Shown here piece after piece: positions 36,532-45,965 of a stretch of 64,000 nucleotides of DNA. Each line of letters opens with the position of its first letter. Positions within the stretch are counted from its first letter, which is position 1. The notes under the pieces were generated by a model, which worked only from the letters and a program-made list of their open reading frames with translations, did no database searches and was not told the DNA's origin. The position numbers and the translations under genes are program-made. Source of the stretch: Brevundimonas sp. Root608 (GTDB lineage Bacteria; Pseudomonadota; Alphaproteobacteria; Caulobacterales; Caulobacteraceae); assembly GCF_001427825.1 (NCBI RefSeq), contig NZ_LMGT01000006.1, positions 62,001 through 126,000 of the forward strand, given 5' to 3'.

Positions 36532-37698
36532 TCAGACGCTGGCATCCAGCGCCCGCCGGCCGGCGAAGGCCAGGGCGACGCCCGCCCCCACGATCGCCGC
36601 CACGCTGACCACAGCGGCGATCGCCCAGGTCAGGGCGCCGTGACCAGTCCCGCCGTGATCGCTGACGATTCCGGTCAGCAACGGCCCCAGGCCGACGCCG
36701 ATCAGGGAGACGAAGGCCAGATAGACGGCTCCGACCTGCGGCCGCAGACGGGGCTGCGTCAGGGCCTGGACCTCGATCAGCGCGATGACCGCCGTGAAGC
36801 CGCCGCCGACTGTCAGACCGGCCAGGCCTGCCGCCGCCATGGGCAGCCCCCGCGCCGACGCCAGCGCCACGACGCTGACCAGCGCCAGCGCCATCCCCGC
36901 CGCAAGCAGCGGACCGGCGCCGAAGCGCCGCCCCACGGGCGAGCCCAGGGTCCACCCCCCTCCCAGATGCCCGAGCGGCGCGAAGCTCAGGGCCACCGCG
37001 CCCGCGACAAGCGCGGCCTGCGCTGGCGTCAGGCTGAAGCTGCGATTCAGGATCGAGGGGCTCCAGGCGGCGGTGGCCTGGATCATCAGCACCGCGCAGG
37101 CCCCGATGATCAGAAGGGGCGCGAAGACGCGCCAGCGGCGGCCCAGCAAACGAAACGCGTCGCCGAGACCCTGACCCGGCTCGCGGACGACGGTCTCATG
37201 GCCGCGCCCGCTCCATACCAGCAGAGCGATCAGCACAAGATTTGGGAGCGCCAGGGCCAGACACGCCGCCCGCCAGGGCTCCAGCCCGGCGACGGCCCGG
37301 CCGGCGACCATGGCCAGCGCAGCCCCGCCGAGCACCAATGCAGCGCTGCGCCCGGTGGCCGATCCGGTGGTGAAGGTCGACAGCGCGCGGGCCCTGCGCC
37401 CGGCGTCGTCCTGCGCGGTCAGCAGCATGAGGGCTGCGGGCACGAAGGCCGCCTGACCCAGACCCAGGGCCACACGCGCCGCCAGCATCGAAGGGTAGTC
37501 GGGGGCCAGGGCGAACAGAACGGCGCCGGCGGTCCAGACGATCACGCAGGCCGCCGCGACCCGATAGGGATTCCGGCCAGCGATGAAATGGCCCGCCCCG
37601 AGCAGGCCGAATGCGTAGAGGGTCGAGAAGGCCGGCCCCTGCAACAGGCCGATCTGGGTGTCGTTCAGGCCGAATTGGGTTCGGATCAGGGGGGCCAC
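36532..37698 (-). CDS. MFS transporter (N-terminus uncertain)
   Basis: 388 aa from GTG 37696-37698, the only ATG/GTG/TTG in reach. It has about 11 hydrophobic segments and the MFS loop pattern (TQIGLLQGPAFSTLYAFGLL, RVALGLGQAAFVPAALML). Starting here cuts the first membrane helix: the same frame continues upstream without a stop as ILIVAASHFAAFVDRSLPAV, a perfect TM1 and DRS motif. The true start is therefore upstream, perhaps a CTG or ATC near 37800 behind an AGAGGA sequence, or a start codon lost by mutation or sequencing error. Substrate unknown. Convergent with the anthranilate operon, so aromatic-acid transport is possible but unproven. Confidence 0.8.
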   Translation of the reverse strand: MAPLIRTQFGLNDTQIGLLQGPAFSTLYAFGLLGAGHFIAGRNPYRVAAACVIVWTAGAVLFALAPDYPSMLAARVALGLGQAAFVPAALMLLTAQDDAGRRARALSTFTTGSATGRSAALVLGGAALAMVAGRAVAGLEPWRAACLALALPNLVLIALLVWSGRGHETVVREPGQGLGDAFRLLGRRWRVFAPLLIIGACAVLMIQATAAWSPSILNRSFSLTPAQAALVAGAVALSFAPLGHLGGGWTLGSPVGRRFGAGPLLAAGMALALVSVVALASARGLPMAAAGLAGLTVGGGFTAVIALIEVQALTQPRLRPQVGAVYLAFVSLIGVGLGPLLTGIVSDHGGTGHGALTWAIAAVVSVAAIVGAGVALAFAGRRALDASV

Positions 37699-37870
37699 GA
37701 CGGCTGGCAGGCTGCGATCGACGAAGGCCGCGAAATGGCTGGCTGCGACGATCAGGATGGCGGCCCACGCCAGGGGCGCGAGCCGGTCGGAAGACGGAAT
37801 CTGGGAGATGAGCCGTCCTCTCAGCCCGAGCGCTGGCAGAACCGAAGTCTCGGCGGCGAAGCCGGATCGG

Positions 37871-38142
37871 TCAAGCCTTGCCGTGTTCGCTGAACCGCCA
37901 TTTCATCGCCAGCACGCCCGACGCCATCACGAGGGCGCAGGCGTTGGCCACGATGATGGGCCAGGCCCCCGTCAGCACCCCATAGGCGGTCCACAGGATG
38001 AAACAGGTCACCGTCAGGGAATAGGTCTTGAGCGACACGGACGAGGCGTCCCGCTCCTTCCAGATCTTGATCATCTGCGGCGCGAAGCTGGTGATCGAAC
38101 AGAGGGCGGCGGCCGTGCCGACGACATTGGCGACCAACTCGC

Positions 38143-38146
<4 letters not shown>
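37871..38146 (-). CDS. SemiSWEET-type sugar transporter (PQ-loop)
   Basis: 91 aa from GTG 38144-38146, which overlaps the upstream iron-permease-like gene by 4 bp. Three predicted helices with the PQ motif in SFAPQMIKIW (helix 1) and a triple-helix-bundle pattern through LKTYSLTVTCFILWTAYGVL. Length fits bacterial SemiSWEETs, which dimerise to form a sugar uniporter. Substrate would be a mono- or disaccharide; it cannot be assigned. It is followed by the unresolved start of the MFS gene. Confidence 0.88.
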
Positions 38147-38640
<494 letters not shown>

Positions 38641-38677
38641 GCCGCTCCAACCCGTTCGCCCCGCCGAAGGTTGCCGC

Positions 38678-40399
38678 CTACGGCGCCGCCAGCGTCGGCG
38701 GCCGGCGCTCATAGGTCCGCTGTTCATAGGCATGGCCCAGCGACAGGATGCGGGCGTCGTCCCACTTGCCGCCGATGAAGCTGATCCCCACCGGCATGCC
38801 GCGGTCGAAGCCCATCGGCACGGTCAGGTGCGGATAGCCCGCCACCGCCGCCAGCCGGCTGGCCGAGCCCTGGGCGTTGTCATCGTCCTCGCGGTCATTG
38901 GTCCAGGCGCGCGAGGTCGTCGGCGCGATCAGGGCGGCGACCGTATGGTCCGCCAACATCTTGTCGATGCCCTCGGGACCCGCGGCGCGCAGCGAGTTGG
39001 CGCGCGCGTCCAGATAGACCGGATCCTCCAGCCCCGTGGTCGCCTCCGCCCGCAGGAACAGCTCCTGGCCGAACAGCACCGTCTCGCGCGGCTCGGCGTC
39101 GTTGAAGGCGATCAGGTCCGCCAGGGTCCGGGTCGGCACCTGCGCCGGGTCGGTCGAGGCCAGATAGGCGTTCAGATCGTGCTTCAGTTCGCTCATCAGG
39201 ACCTGGATTTCCCAGCCGCCGAGGGCGCGGAAATCCTTCGGCGCCTCGGTGATCTCGACCAGTTCGGCCCCCGCGTCGCGCAGGGCCTGCAGGGCCCGTT
39301 CGAATTCGGCCTGCGTCTCCGCCGAATAGTTGGAGACCAGGAACCGCATCACGCCGAGCCGGGTCCCGCGCAGGCTGTCCGCGTCCAGAGCCGCGCGATA
39401 GTCGACCTTGCGCGCATCGGCCTCGACCGTCGCCGGATCGAGCGGGTCCGATCCCGCGATGACCGACAGCACGATGGCCGCGTCCTCTACGGTGGTGGTG
39501 ATCGGTCCGGCCGTGTCCTGCGAATGGCTGATCGGGACGATGTGCGTGCGGCTGACCAGCCCCACCGTCGGCTTGAACCCGACGACGCCGTTGACGGAGG
39601 CCGGGCAGGTGATCGAGCCGTCCGTCTCGGTGCCGATCGCCGCCGGGACAAGACCCACCGCCACGGCCACGGCGCTGCCAGCGGAGGACCCGCACGGCGT
39701 CCGCTCCGGATCGTAAGGGTTCCGCGCCTGCCCGCCGACGGCGCTCCATCCGCTGATGGAATTGGTCGAACGGATGTTGGCCCATTCGGACAGGTTCGCC
39801 TTGCCGACGATGACCGCGCCGGCTGCGCGGAGACGCGTGACCAGAGGCGCGTCCCTCCCGGGCGAATTGCCGGCCAGCGCCAGCGATCCCGCCGTCGTCG
39901 GCAGTTCGGTCGTTTCGATATTGTCTTTCAGCAGGATCGGCGTGCCGACCAGACCGCTGTCGGCGTCAATGCCCGGTGGCGGCATAACCGGAGAGGGCAC
40001 GAGCGCGATGACACTGTTCCAGGGATCCCGGCCCGAGCGCGGCCTGGTTCCAAGGTGCTCCACGCAATCAATGATATCCGGTTCGGGACCGTCGATGCAG
40101 ATCGACCCCATCGACCCCACGCTCCGCCCTGGCTCCGTCTTTATGCAGGGGACGGGCCGTCCCGCGGTCCAGCCCCGTTCAGCCAGCATGTACTCCGCGC
40201 TCCGCCGCTCTGACGCGGTCAGGGTTTCGAGGGCCCGGCACTGGCTCCCGGCCACGCTCCGCTGGCTGCCGGTCGGCGACGGTGTCTGCGCCGTTGCGTT
40301 AGGCGCGCAGAGAACCGCGATCGCCCCTGCGATCAGTCCCGCGCGGCGGGCGCCCTTGAACCGATCGTGCGATCCAGGAAGTCGAGATAGGTACGCCAT
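38678..40399 (-). CDS. Secreted amidase (amidase-signature family)
   Basis: 573 aa. N-terminal signal peptide with a short basic lead, hydrophobic GLIAGAIAVLCAP and cleavage near ATAQ. About 100 extra residues precede the amidase-signature core. Catalytic Lys in PILLKDNIE, the Gly/Ser loop PCGSSAGSAVAVAVG and nucleophile loop GTETDGSITCPAS give the Ser-cisSer-Lys triad. Likely periplasmic and acts on an amide or aryl-amide. The ATG lies 67 bp inside the end of the dipeptidyl-peptidase gene, and no later ATG/GTG/TTG would keep the signal peptide, so the overlap seems real and suggests coupled expression. Confidence 0.9.
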   Translation of the reverse strand: MAYLSRLPGSHDRFKGARRAGLIAGAIAVLCAPNATAQTPSPTGSQRSVAGSQCRALETLTASERRSAEYMLAERGWTAGRPVPCIKTEPGRSVGSMGSICIDGPEPDIIDCVEHLGTRPRSGRDPWNSVIALVPSPVMPPPGIDADSGLVGTPILLKDNIETTELPTTAGSLALAGNSPGRDAPLVTRLRAAGAVIVGKANLSEWANIRSTNSISGWSAVGGQARNPYDPERTPCGSSAGSAVAVAVGLVPAAIGTETDGSITCPASVNGVVGFKPTVGLVSRTHIVPISHSQDTAGPITTTVEDAAIVLSVIAGSDPLDPATVEADARKVDYRAALDADSLRGTRLGVMRFLVSNYSAETQAEFERALQALRDAGAELVEITEAPKDFRALGGWEIQVLMSELKHDLNAYLASTDPAQVPTRTLADLIAFNDAEPRETVLFGQELFLRAEATTGLEDPVYLDARANSLRAAGPEGIDKMLADHTVAALIAPTTSRAWTNDREDDDNAQGSASRLAAVAGYPHLTVPMGFDRGMPVGISFIGGKWDDARILSLGHAYEQRTYERRPPTLAAP

Positions 40400-42591
40400 T
40401 GCTGCAGCTGCCTTTCATTGCCCCGCACGCCGTGGCGCTGACCGGGATAGAGCATCAGTTCAAACGGGGTGGACGAGGCCTGCAGCGCGTCGATGACGCG
40501 GGTCGAGTTCTCGAGGATGACATTGTCATCGGCCATGCCGTGCATCAGCAGCAGCCGCCCGGTCAGGTTCGGCAGCCGCGGAATGGCGTCCGAGGCGGCA
40601 TAGCCCGCGGCGTTCGCTTCCGGCGTCGACATGAACCGCTCGGTGTAGTGGGTGTCGTACAGGCTCCACTCGGTCGGCGGGGCGCCGGCGATGGCCGAGG
40701 CCAGCCCCATCTTCGGCTCCGTCAGGGCCATCAGGCTCATGAAGCCGCCGTAGGACCAGCCCATCATGGCGATGCGGTCGTCGTCGACATAAGGCAGCGA
40801 GCGCAGATAGTCGGCGCCCAGCACCTGGTCCTCGATCTCGGGCTGTCCCATCTTCAGGTAGAGGGCCTGTTTGAAAGCCGCGGAACGATCGCCCTCGCCG
40901 CGATTGTCGAGGCGGAAGACGATGTAGCCGGCCTCGGTCAGCAGTTGGCTGGTGGCCGACTGCCACGCCTGCTTGACCCCGCCGCCCGACGGGCCGCCAT
41001 AGACCTGCATGACCACCGGATACTGTTTCGACGGATCGAAGCCCGGCGGGGTGGTCATCTGCCAGACCAGGGTTTCGCCATGGCTGTCCAGCGTGCCGAA
41101 GGTCGGAGTCTGCCGCCGGGAGGCGTAGGGGAAGAAGGGGTGGTCCGCGTCCAGCGCGTTCTCCTCGATCCAGCGCACGAAGGTCCCGTCGGCGCGGTAC
41201 AGGCCCGACTGCGGCGGCGTGTCGAGATCCGAATAGTTGCCCACGAACGCCGTGCCGGTCTTGTTGACCGAGGCGCTCCACCAGCCGCCGCCCGGCGTCA
41301 CCGCCACCGGCGTCACCGTCCGGCGCAGCGAGGCGCGGAACATCTGCTGTTCGATCGGCAGTTCGCGCCCGTCGCGCATCGAGGCGGTGAAGAAGACCTC
41401 GCCGGTCGCCTGGTTGACGCCGTTCAGCGATTTGACCGGCCAGTCCCCGCGCGTGATCGCCCGCAGACGGCGGCCCTCGCGGTTGTAGAGATACAGGTGC
41501 TTCCAGCCGGTCTCCTCCGACGACCAGATGAAGGTGCCGTCATCCAGGGCCTTGAAGTCGTTGCTCAGCGACACCCAGGCGTCCGACCGCTGGGTCGAGA
41601 TCACGCGGGAGGCGCCGGTCGCCGGATCGACGCGCAGCAGGTCCAGCCGCTTCTGATCGCGGCTCTCGCGCTGCACATACAGGGTGCGGCCGTCGGCCGA
41701 CCAGTTCACCCGGGCCAGATAGATGTCGGTGTTCTCGCCCAGGTCGACCTTGACCCGGCCGCCGCCGACGATGTCGCGCACATACAGTTCGACCACAGCG
41801 TTGGGCCTGCCCGCGCGCGGATAGCGCTGCTCGACAACGGTCGCGCCGCCGCCGGTGATGTCCAGCCGCGGCACGATGTCGACGGGCGATTCGTCGGTGC
41901 GCTGCAGGGCGATGTAGCGCTCGTCCGGGCTCCACCAGTAGCCCGTGTCGCGATCCATCTCCTCCTGGGCGATGAACTCGGCGGTCGCCCAGGTGATCAG
42001 GCCCTCGCCGTCGTCGGTGATCGGCGTCTCGGCGCCGCTCGCCAGATCGACAACGACCAGGTCCTGATCCCGCACGAAGGAGACATAGTTGCCCTTGGGC
42101 GAGACCTTGGCGTCGATCTCGTCGGCCTCGGTTTCGGTCAGCCGGCGCACCGCGCCTCCGTCCCGGCTGGCGAGGAAGATGTCGCCTTCCAGCGGGGCCA
42201 GGATGTAACGGCCCTGCTCGTCCCACGAATATTCGACCACGCCGCGCTGCGAGATCCGCATGCGCTCGCGCCGCGCCTTCTCGGCCTCCGACAGTTCGCC
42301 GGCGTCGGGGACCAGCGCCCGCGCGTCGATCAGCTTGAACGGCTCGCCGGCGCCCGTCGGGGCGGCCCACAGATCCAGCACGTCCACGTCGTCCTCGCGA
42401 GACCGCAGGAAGGCGACCAGTTCGCCGTCCGGCGACAGGCTGACCCCGCGCGCCACCGGTCCGGCCAGCGACGGATTGGCGAACACCCGCTCGGGCGTAA
42501 GGATCGCCGGGTCCGCCGTTTGCGCCATCACGGCGGTGAACGGCGACAACGCCGCAAGGAACAGGGTGGAGGCGAGGAGTTTGTTGCGCAT
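40333..42591 (-). CDS. Dipeptidyl-peptidase IV-like S9 peptidase, exported
   Basis: 752 aa from ATG 42589-42591. Signal peptide RNKLLASTLFLAALSPFTAV ends at VMAQ. Residues ~60-480 form a DPP-IV type beta-propeller; the DPP-IV-characteristic FIAQEEMDRDTGYWWSPDE carries the Glu pair that binds the substrate N-terminus. The alpha/beta-hydrolase domain has Ser about 613 (GWSYGGFMS), Asp about 686 (HGMADDN) and His about 718 (GQRHGV). It should remove X-Pro or X-Ala dipeptides in the periplasm. It divergently faces the ferredoxin-NADP reductase gene 105 bp away. Confidence 0.94.
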   Translation of the reverse strand: MRNKLLASTLFLAALSPFTAVMAQTADPAILTPERVFANPSLAGPVARGVSLSPDGELVAFLRSREDDVDVLDLWAAPTGAGEPFKLIDARALVPDAGELSEAEKARRERMRISQRGVVEYSWDEQGRYILAPLEGDIFLASRDGGAVRRLTETEADEIDAKVSPKGNYVSFVRDQDLVVVDLASGAETPITDDGEGLITWATAEFIAQEEMDRDTGYWWSPDERYIALQRTDESPVDIVPRLDITGGGATVVEQRYPRAGRPNAVVELYVRDIVGGGRVKVDLGENTDIYLARVNWSADGRTLYVQRESRDQKRLDLLRVDPATGASRVISTQRSDAWVSLSNDFKALDDGTFIWSSEETGWKHLYLYNREGRRLRAITRGDWPVKSLNGVNQATGEVFFTASMRDGRELPIEQQMFRASLRRTVTPVAVTPGGGWWSASVNKTGTAFVGNYSDLDTPPQSGLYRADGTFVRWIEENALDADHPFFPYASRRQTPTFGTLDSHGETLVWQMTTPPGFDPSKQYPVVMQVYGGPSGGGVKQAWQSATSQLLTEAGYIVFRLDNRGEGDRSAAFKQALYLKMGQPEIEDQVLGADYLRSLPYVDDDRIAMMGWSYGGFMSLMALTEPKMGLASAIAGAPPTEWSLYDTHYTERFMSTPEANAAGYAASDAIPRLPNLTGRLLLMHGMADDNVILENSTRVIDALQASSTPFELMLYPGQRHGVRGNERQLQQWRTYLDFLDRTIGSRAPAARD

Positions 42592-42696
42592 GAGGCGAAC
42601 GCTAGAGGGAGAATTCGTCGTCGTCATCCCCCAAGCTCGGATCGCGACATCCCCGCGGCTTCCCCCCCGCCGCCGCACCGCCTAATAAGCCCCGAG

Positions 42697-43512
42697 ATGA
42701 CCGACCTCGCCGTTTCCTCCCCGCCCGCGAAAGCCTCGCCCTTCCATGAGCTGAAGGTGTTGTGGGTGCGCCACTGGACCGACCAGCTGTTCAGCTTCGC
42801 CATAGAGCGCCCCGACGACTTCCGCTTCCGCTCGGGCGAGTTCGTGATGATCGGCCTGCCCGGCGAGGACGGCGGCAAGCCGATCCTGCGCGCCTATTCC
42901 ATCGCCAGCCCCTCGTGGGACGAACAGCTGGAATTCCTGTCCATCAAGGTCCCCGACGGCCCCCTGACCTCGCGCCTGCAGAAGATCCAGCCCGGCGACA
43001 CCGTGCTGATGGGCAGGAAGCCGACCGGCACCCTCGTCCTCGACGCCCTGACCGGCGGAGAGCGGCTGTGGCTGATCGGAACCGGCACCGGCCTGGCGCC
43101 ATGGCTCAGCGTGGTCCGCGATCCCGACACCTGGGCCCGCTTCGGCCAGGTCGTGGTCTGCCACACGGTGCGCAACGTCGCCGACCTGACCTACCGCGAC
43201 TTCCTGACCTCCGGAATCCACGACGACCCCCTGGTCGGCGAGGAGGCCAAGGCCCGGCTGGTCTACTACCCCACCGTCACCCGCGAGTCGTTCGAGACCC
43301 CCGGCCGGATCACCGACCGCATCAGGTCCGGCGCCCTGTTCGCTGATCTGGGCCTTCCCGCGGGCTTCTCGCCCGAACGTGACCGGGTGATGCTGTGCGG
43401 CTCCATGGCCATGATCAAGGAGACGGGCGAACTGCTCGAAGCCTTCGGCCTCAAGGAAGGGTCGAACGCCGAACCGGGCGACTATGTGCTGGAGCGCGCC
43501 TTTGTCGGATAG
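42697..43512 (+). CDS. Ferredoxin--NADP+ reductase
   Basis: 271 aa. FAD-binding RAYSIASPS (about residues 66-74) and the NADP site LWLIGTGTGLAPWLSVVRD (about 126-144), with VMLCGSMAMIKET near 230 and a C-terminal end YVLERAFVG, the pattern of bacterial subclass I FNRs that end beyond the FAD with a short tail. It moves electrons between NADPH and ferredoxin or flavodoxin, often in oxidative-stress or iron-sulfur supply. The downstream chorismate mutase gene begins inside its last codons. Confidence 0.93.
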   Translation: MTDLAVSSPPAKASPFHELKVLWVRHWTDQLFSFAIERPDDFRFRSGEFVMIGLPGEDGGKPILRAYSIASPSWDEQLEFLSIKVPDGPLTSRLQKIQPGDTVLMGRKPTGTLVLDALTGGERLWLIGTGTGLAPWLSVVRDPDTWARFGQVVVCHTVRNVADLTYRDFLTSGIHDDPLVGEEAKARLVYYPTVTRESFETPGRITDRIRSGALFADLGLPAGFSPERDRVMLCGSMAMIKETGELLEAFGLKEGSNAEPGDYVLERAFVG

Positions 43513-43828
43513 CGTCACGATCGATCCGCGCACCGCGCCGGAGGCCTGCGCCTCCATGGCCGAGGTCCGTCAGGGCGTCGACGCCCTCGACCGCGCCCTC
43601 GTCGTCCTGCTCGCCGAGCGTCAGCGCTATATGGACGCCGCCGCCCGCATCAAGCCGGACCGCTCGGTCGTCCACGACGACGCCCGCATCGAGGATGTGG
43701 TGCGCAAGGTGCTCATCGCCGCCGAACCCGCCGGCCTCTCGCCCGCCATCGCCGAGCCCGTCTGGCGCACCCTGATCGCCCGCTGCATCGCCCACGAGTT
43801 CGAGGCGTTCGACCGCACGCGGGGCTAG
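43502..43828 (+). CDS. Chorismate mutase (AroQ/PchB type)
   Basis: 108 aa from TTG 43502, which has GGAG seven bases upstream and overlaps the FNR stop by 11 bp; ATG 43556 would give 90 aa. All-alpha AroQ pattern: EVRQGVDALDRALVVLLAER, then RYMDAAARIKPDR with the conserved Arg/Lys, and WRTLIARCIAHEFEAFD at the end. It converts chorismate to prephenate; a close relative, PchB, acts on isochorismate, but no siderophore genes are nearby. Cytosolic. Convergent with the Hpt gene (4-bp overlap). Confidence 0.85.
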   Translation: MSDSVTIDPRTAPEACASMAEVRQGVDALDRALVVLLAERQRYMDAAARIKPDRSVVHDDARIEDVVRKVLIAAEPAGLSPAIAEPVWRTLIARCIAHEFEAFDRTRG

Positions 43829-44178
43829 CCCCTCAGCGACCTCAGCATCAGCTCGTGCCGGTACGCCGCAACGTCGGCGAGGGCGGCCTCCAGCGCGTCG
43901 TGCACCCGCTCCAGCAGCGGCGGCGCGGCGGCCTTGTCCGCCGCCTCCGCCGCCTGACAGGCTTCGGCCAGCGTCCCGGCCCCGATGCCGGCGGCCGCGC
44001 CGCGCAGCGTGTGCGCCGCGTCGCGCCAGCCCTCGTCCCGCACGTCCAGCATGGGCGACCACAGGGCCGCCTGCTGGGCGAACAGACCCAGCACCTCCTC
44101 GCCGATCCCGTCGTCGCCGCCGGTCGCCGCCTCCAGGACGGCGAAGTCGACGGCGCCGGACAGGTCGCGCAGGGCCAT
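43825..44178 (-). CDS. Single-domain Hpt phosphotransfer protein
   Basis: 117 aa. Helical throughout, with the phospho-acceptor His56 in AAHTLRGAAAGIGAGTL, the HPt consensus H-x-L-(K/R)-G-x-x-x-x-x-G. Stand-alone Hpt proteins relay phosphate between hybrid histidine kinases and response regulators. No kinase or regulator is adjacent; its start overlaps the stop of the amino-acid permease gene by one base, which suggests joint expression. Partner unknown. Confidence 0.87.
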   Translation of the reverse strand: MALRDLSGAVDFAVLEAATGGDDGIGEEVLGLFAQQAALWSPMLDVRDEGWRDAAHTLRGAAAGIGAGTLAEACQAAEAADKAAAPPLLERVHDALEAALADVAAYRHELMLRSLRG

Positions 44179-45629
44179 CAGCCGGCGGTCTCCTCGCCCC
44201 TGGCCAGCCGCGAGTTCCGGGAGGACCAGACGAAGTAGATGACCAGACCGATCACGTTCCAGATCACGAACCACATCTGCGTCCGGGCCGCGAGGCTGAA
44301 GAAGAAGACGATGCAGCCGACGATGGTGATCGCCCCGACCAGCCACCACAGCGGCGCGCGGAACAGACGCGGGCGGTTCGGGTCGCGGACCCGCAGCACG
44401 ATCAGGCACAGGCCCACGGCCGCGAAGGCCGCCAGCGTCCCGGCGTTGGCCAACGAGGCCAGCTCGTCCAGCCGCATCACCCCCGCCAGCGCCGCCACGA
44501 CGATGGCGGTGAAGACCGTCACCACCGCTGGCACGCCGCGCACCGACACCCGGGCCAGACGCCGCGGCAGCAGGCCGTCTCGCGCCATGCCCAGGAAGAT
44601 GCGGCTCTGGCCGAACAGGAAGGCCAGCAGCACGGTCGGCAGGGCGATCACCGCGCTGGCCGCGATCCACTGCGCCGCCGTGCCCTGCCCCATCTCGCGC
44701 AGGATCAGGGCCAGCGGTTCCGGGCTTTCGGCGAAGCTGGCCACGGGCCGGGCCCCGATCGCGGCGGCCGCGACGACCAGATACAGGGCCGTGCAGACCA
44801 CCATCGAGCCGACGATGCCGATGGCCAGATCGCGCTCGGGCCGTTTGGTTTCCTCGGCCGCCGTCGAGATGGCGTCGAAGCCGTAGAAGGCGAAGAAGAT
44901 GATGGCCGCCGCCGCCATGACGCCGGTCTGGACCACGGGCTGGCCGGTGATCTGCTCGGCGAACGGCAGGGCCGGCGCGCCGAAGCCGTTGGGCATGAAG
45001 GGCGTGAAGTTGGCGGCGTCGAAGGCCGGCAGGGCGATGGCCACGAAGGCGATCAGGGCCAGGATTTTGATGACCACCAGCACCGCGTTCAGCGTCGCGC
45101 TCTCGCGCGTGCCCAGCAGCAGCAGGCCGGTCACCACGGCGATGATGAACACCGCCGGCAGGTTGACGATCCCGCCCGCCACGTGCGGTCCGACCGTCAG
45201 CGCCGTCGGCAGGTCCAGCCCCATGCCGCTCAGGAAGCCGACCGCATACCCCGACCAGCCCACGGCCACCGCCGACACGACCAGCGAATATTCCAGGATC
45301 AGGCTCCAGCCCACGATCCAGGCGACCAGCTCGCCGAGCACGGCGTAGGAATAGGTGTAGGCGCTGCCCGCCGCGGGCATCATCGTCGACAGCTCGGCGT
45401 AGGCGAGGGCGGCGCAGGCGCAGACCAGGCCCGCCAGGGCGAAGCTGATCATCACCGCCGGCCCGGCCAGCCCGGCTCCGACCCCGATCAGGGTCAGGAT
45501 GCCGGTGCCCACGATGGCCCCGACGCCCAGGGCCATCAGGTGCGGCCAGCTCAGCGTCTTCTTCAGCGCATGCCCGCTGTGCGGGGCCAGCATGGCGTCG
45601 ATCGAGCGCCGGCGGTTCCAGAAGGCCAT
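44178..45629 (-). CDS. APC-superfamily amino-acid permease (cationic amino acid transporter type)
   Basis: 483 aa from ATG 45627-45629; 12 or more hydrophobic segments. The motif GVGAIVGTGILTLIGVGAG in helix 1 and AFYGFDAISTAAEETKRPERD in the middle are typical of APC family transporters of the cationic-amino-acid group. A leader with SIDAMLAPHSGHALKKTL precedes helix 1. It should import an amino acid by proton symport or exchange across the inner membrane. Substrate not identifiable. The Hpt gene is translationally coupled downstream. Confidence 0.9.
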   Translation of the reverse strand: MAFWNRRRSIDAMLAPHSGHALKKTLSWPHLMALGVGAIVGTGILTLIGVGAGLAGPAVMISFALAGLVCACAALAYAELSTMMPAAGSAYTYSYAVLGELVAWIVGWSLILEYSLVVSAVAVGWSGYAVGFLSGMGLDLPTALTVGPHVAGGIVNLPAVFIIAVVTGLLLLGTRESATLNAVLVVIKILALIAFVAIALPAFDAANFTPFMPNGFGAPALPFAEQITGQPVVQTGVMAAAAIIFFAFYGFDAISTAAEETKRPERDLAIGIVGSMVVCTALYLVVAAAAIGARPVASFAESPEPLALILREMGQGTAAQWIAASAVIALPTVLLAFLFGQSRIFLGMARDGLLPRRLARVSVRGVPAVVTVFTAIVVAALAGVMRLDELASLANAGTLAAFAAVGLCLIVLRVRDPNRPRLFRAPLWWLVGAITIVGCIVFFFSLAARTQMWFVIWNVIGLVIYFVWSSRNSRLARGEETAG

Positions 45630-45828
45630 GGTGCGTTTTCCCCCGTCGCCGCTCCCCGGCGGCTGATTCACGACCCTAGACCGTCCTGCGACAAACCGGA
45701 ACGGCCAGCCGCATCCCCTTGCACGCGAGCGGCATTCCCATTAGGTACGCCCCCTCGCCGACGCCGGTCCTGGACTGGCACGGTCGGGACGGCACGAGCC
45801 TTGCGAGGCTCCGCCTGACGTATGGTCC

Positions 45829-45904
<76 letters not shown>

Positions 45905-45965
45905 TCGTCCTTCCCTCTCCCCTCCATCCTGCATAGGCTCCCCCTTCTTCGCGGAGGGGCGTTTC

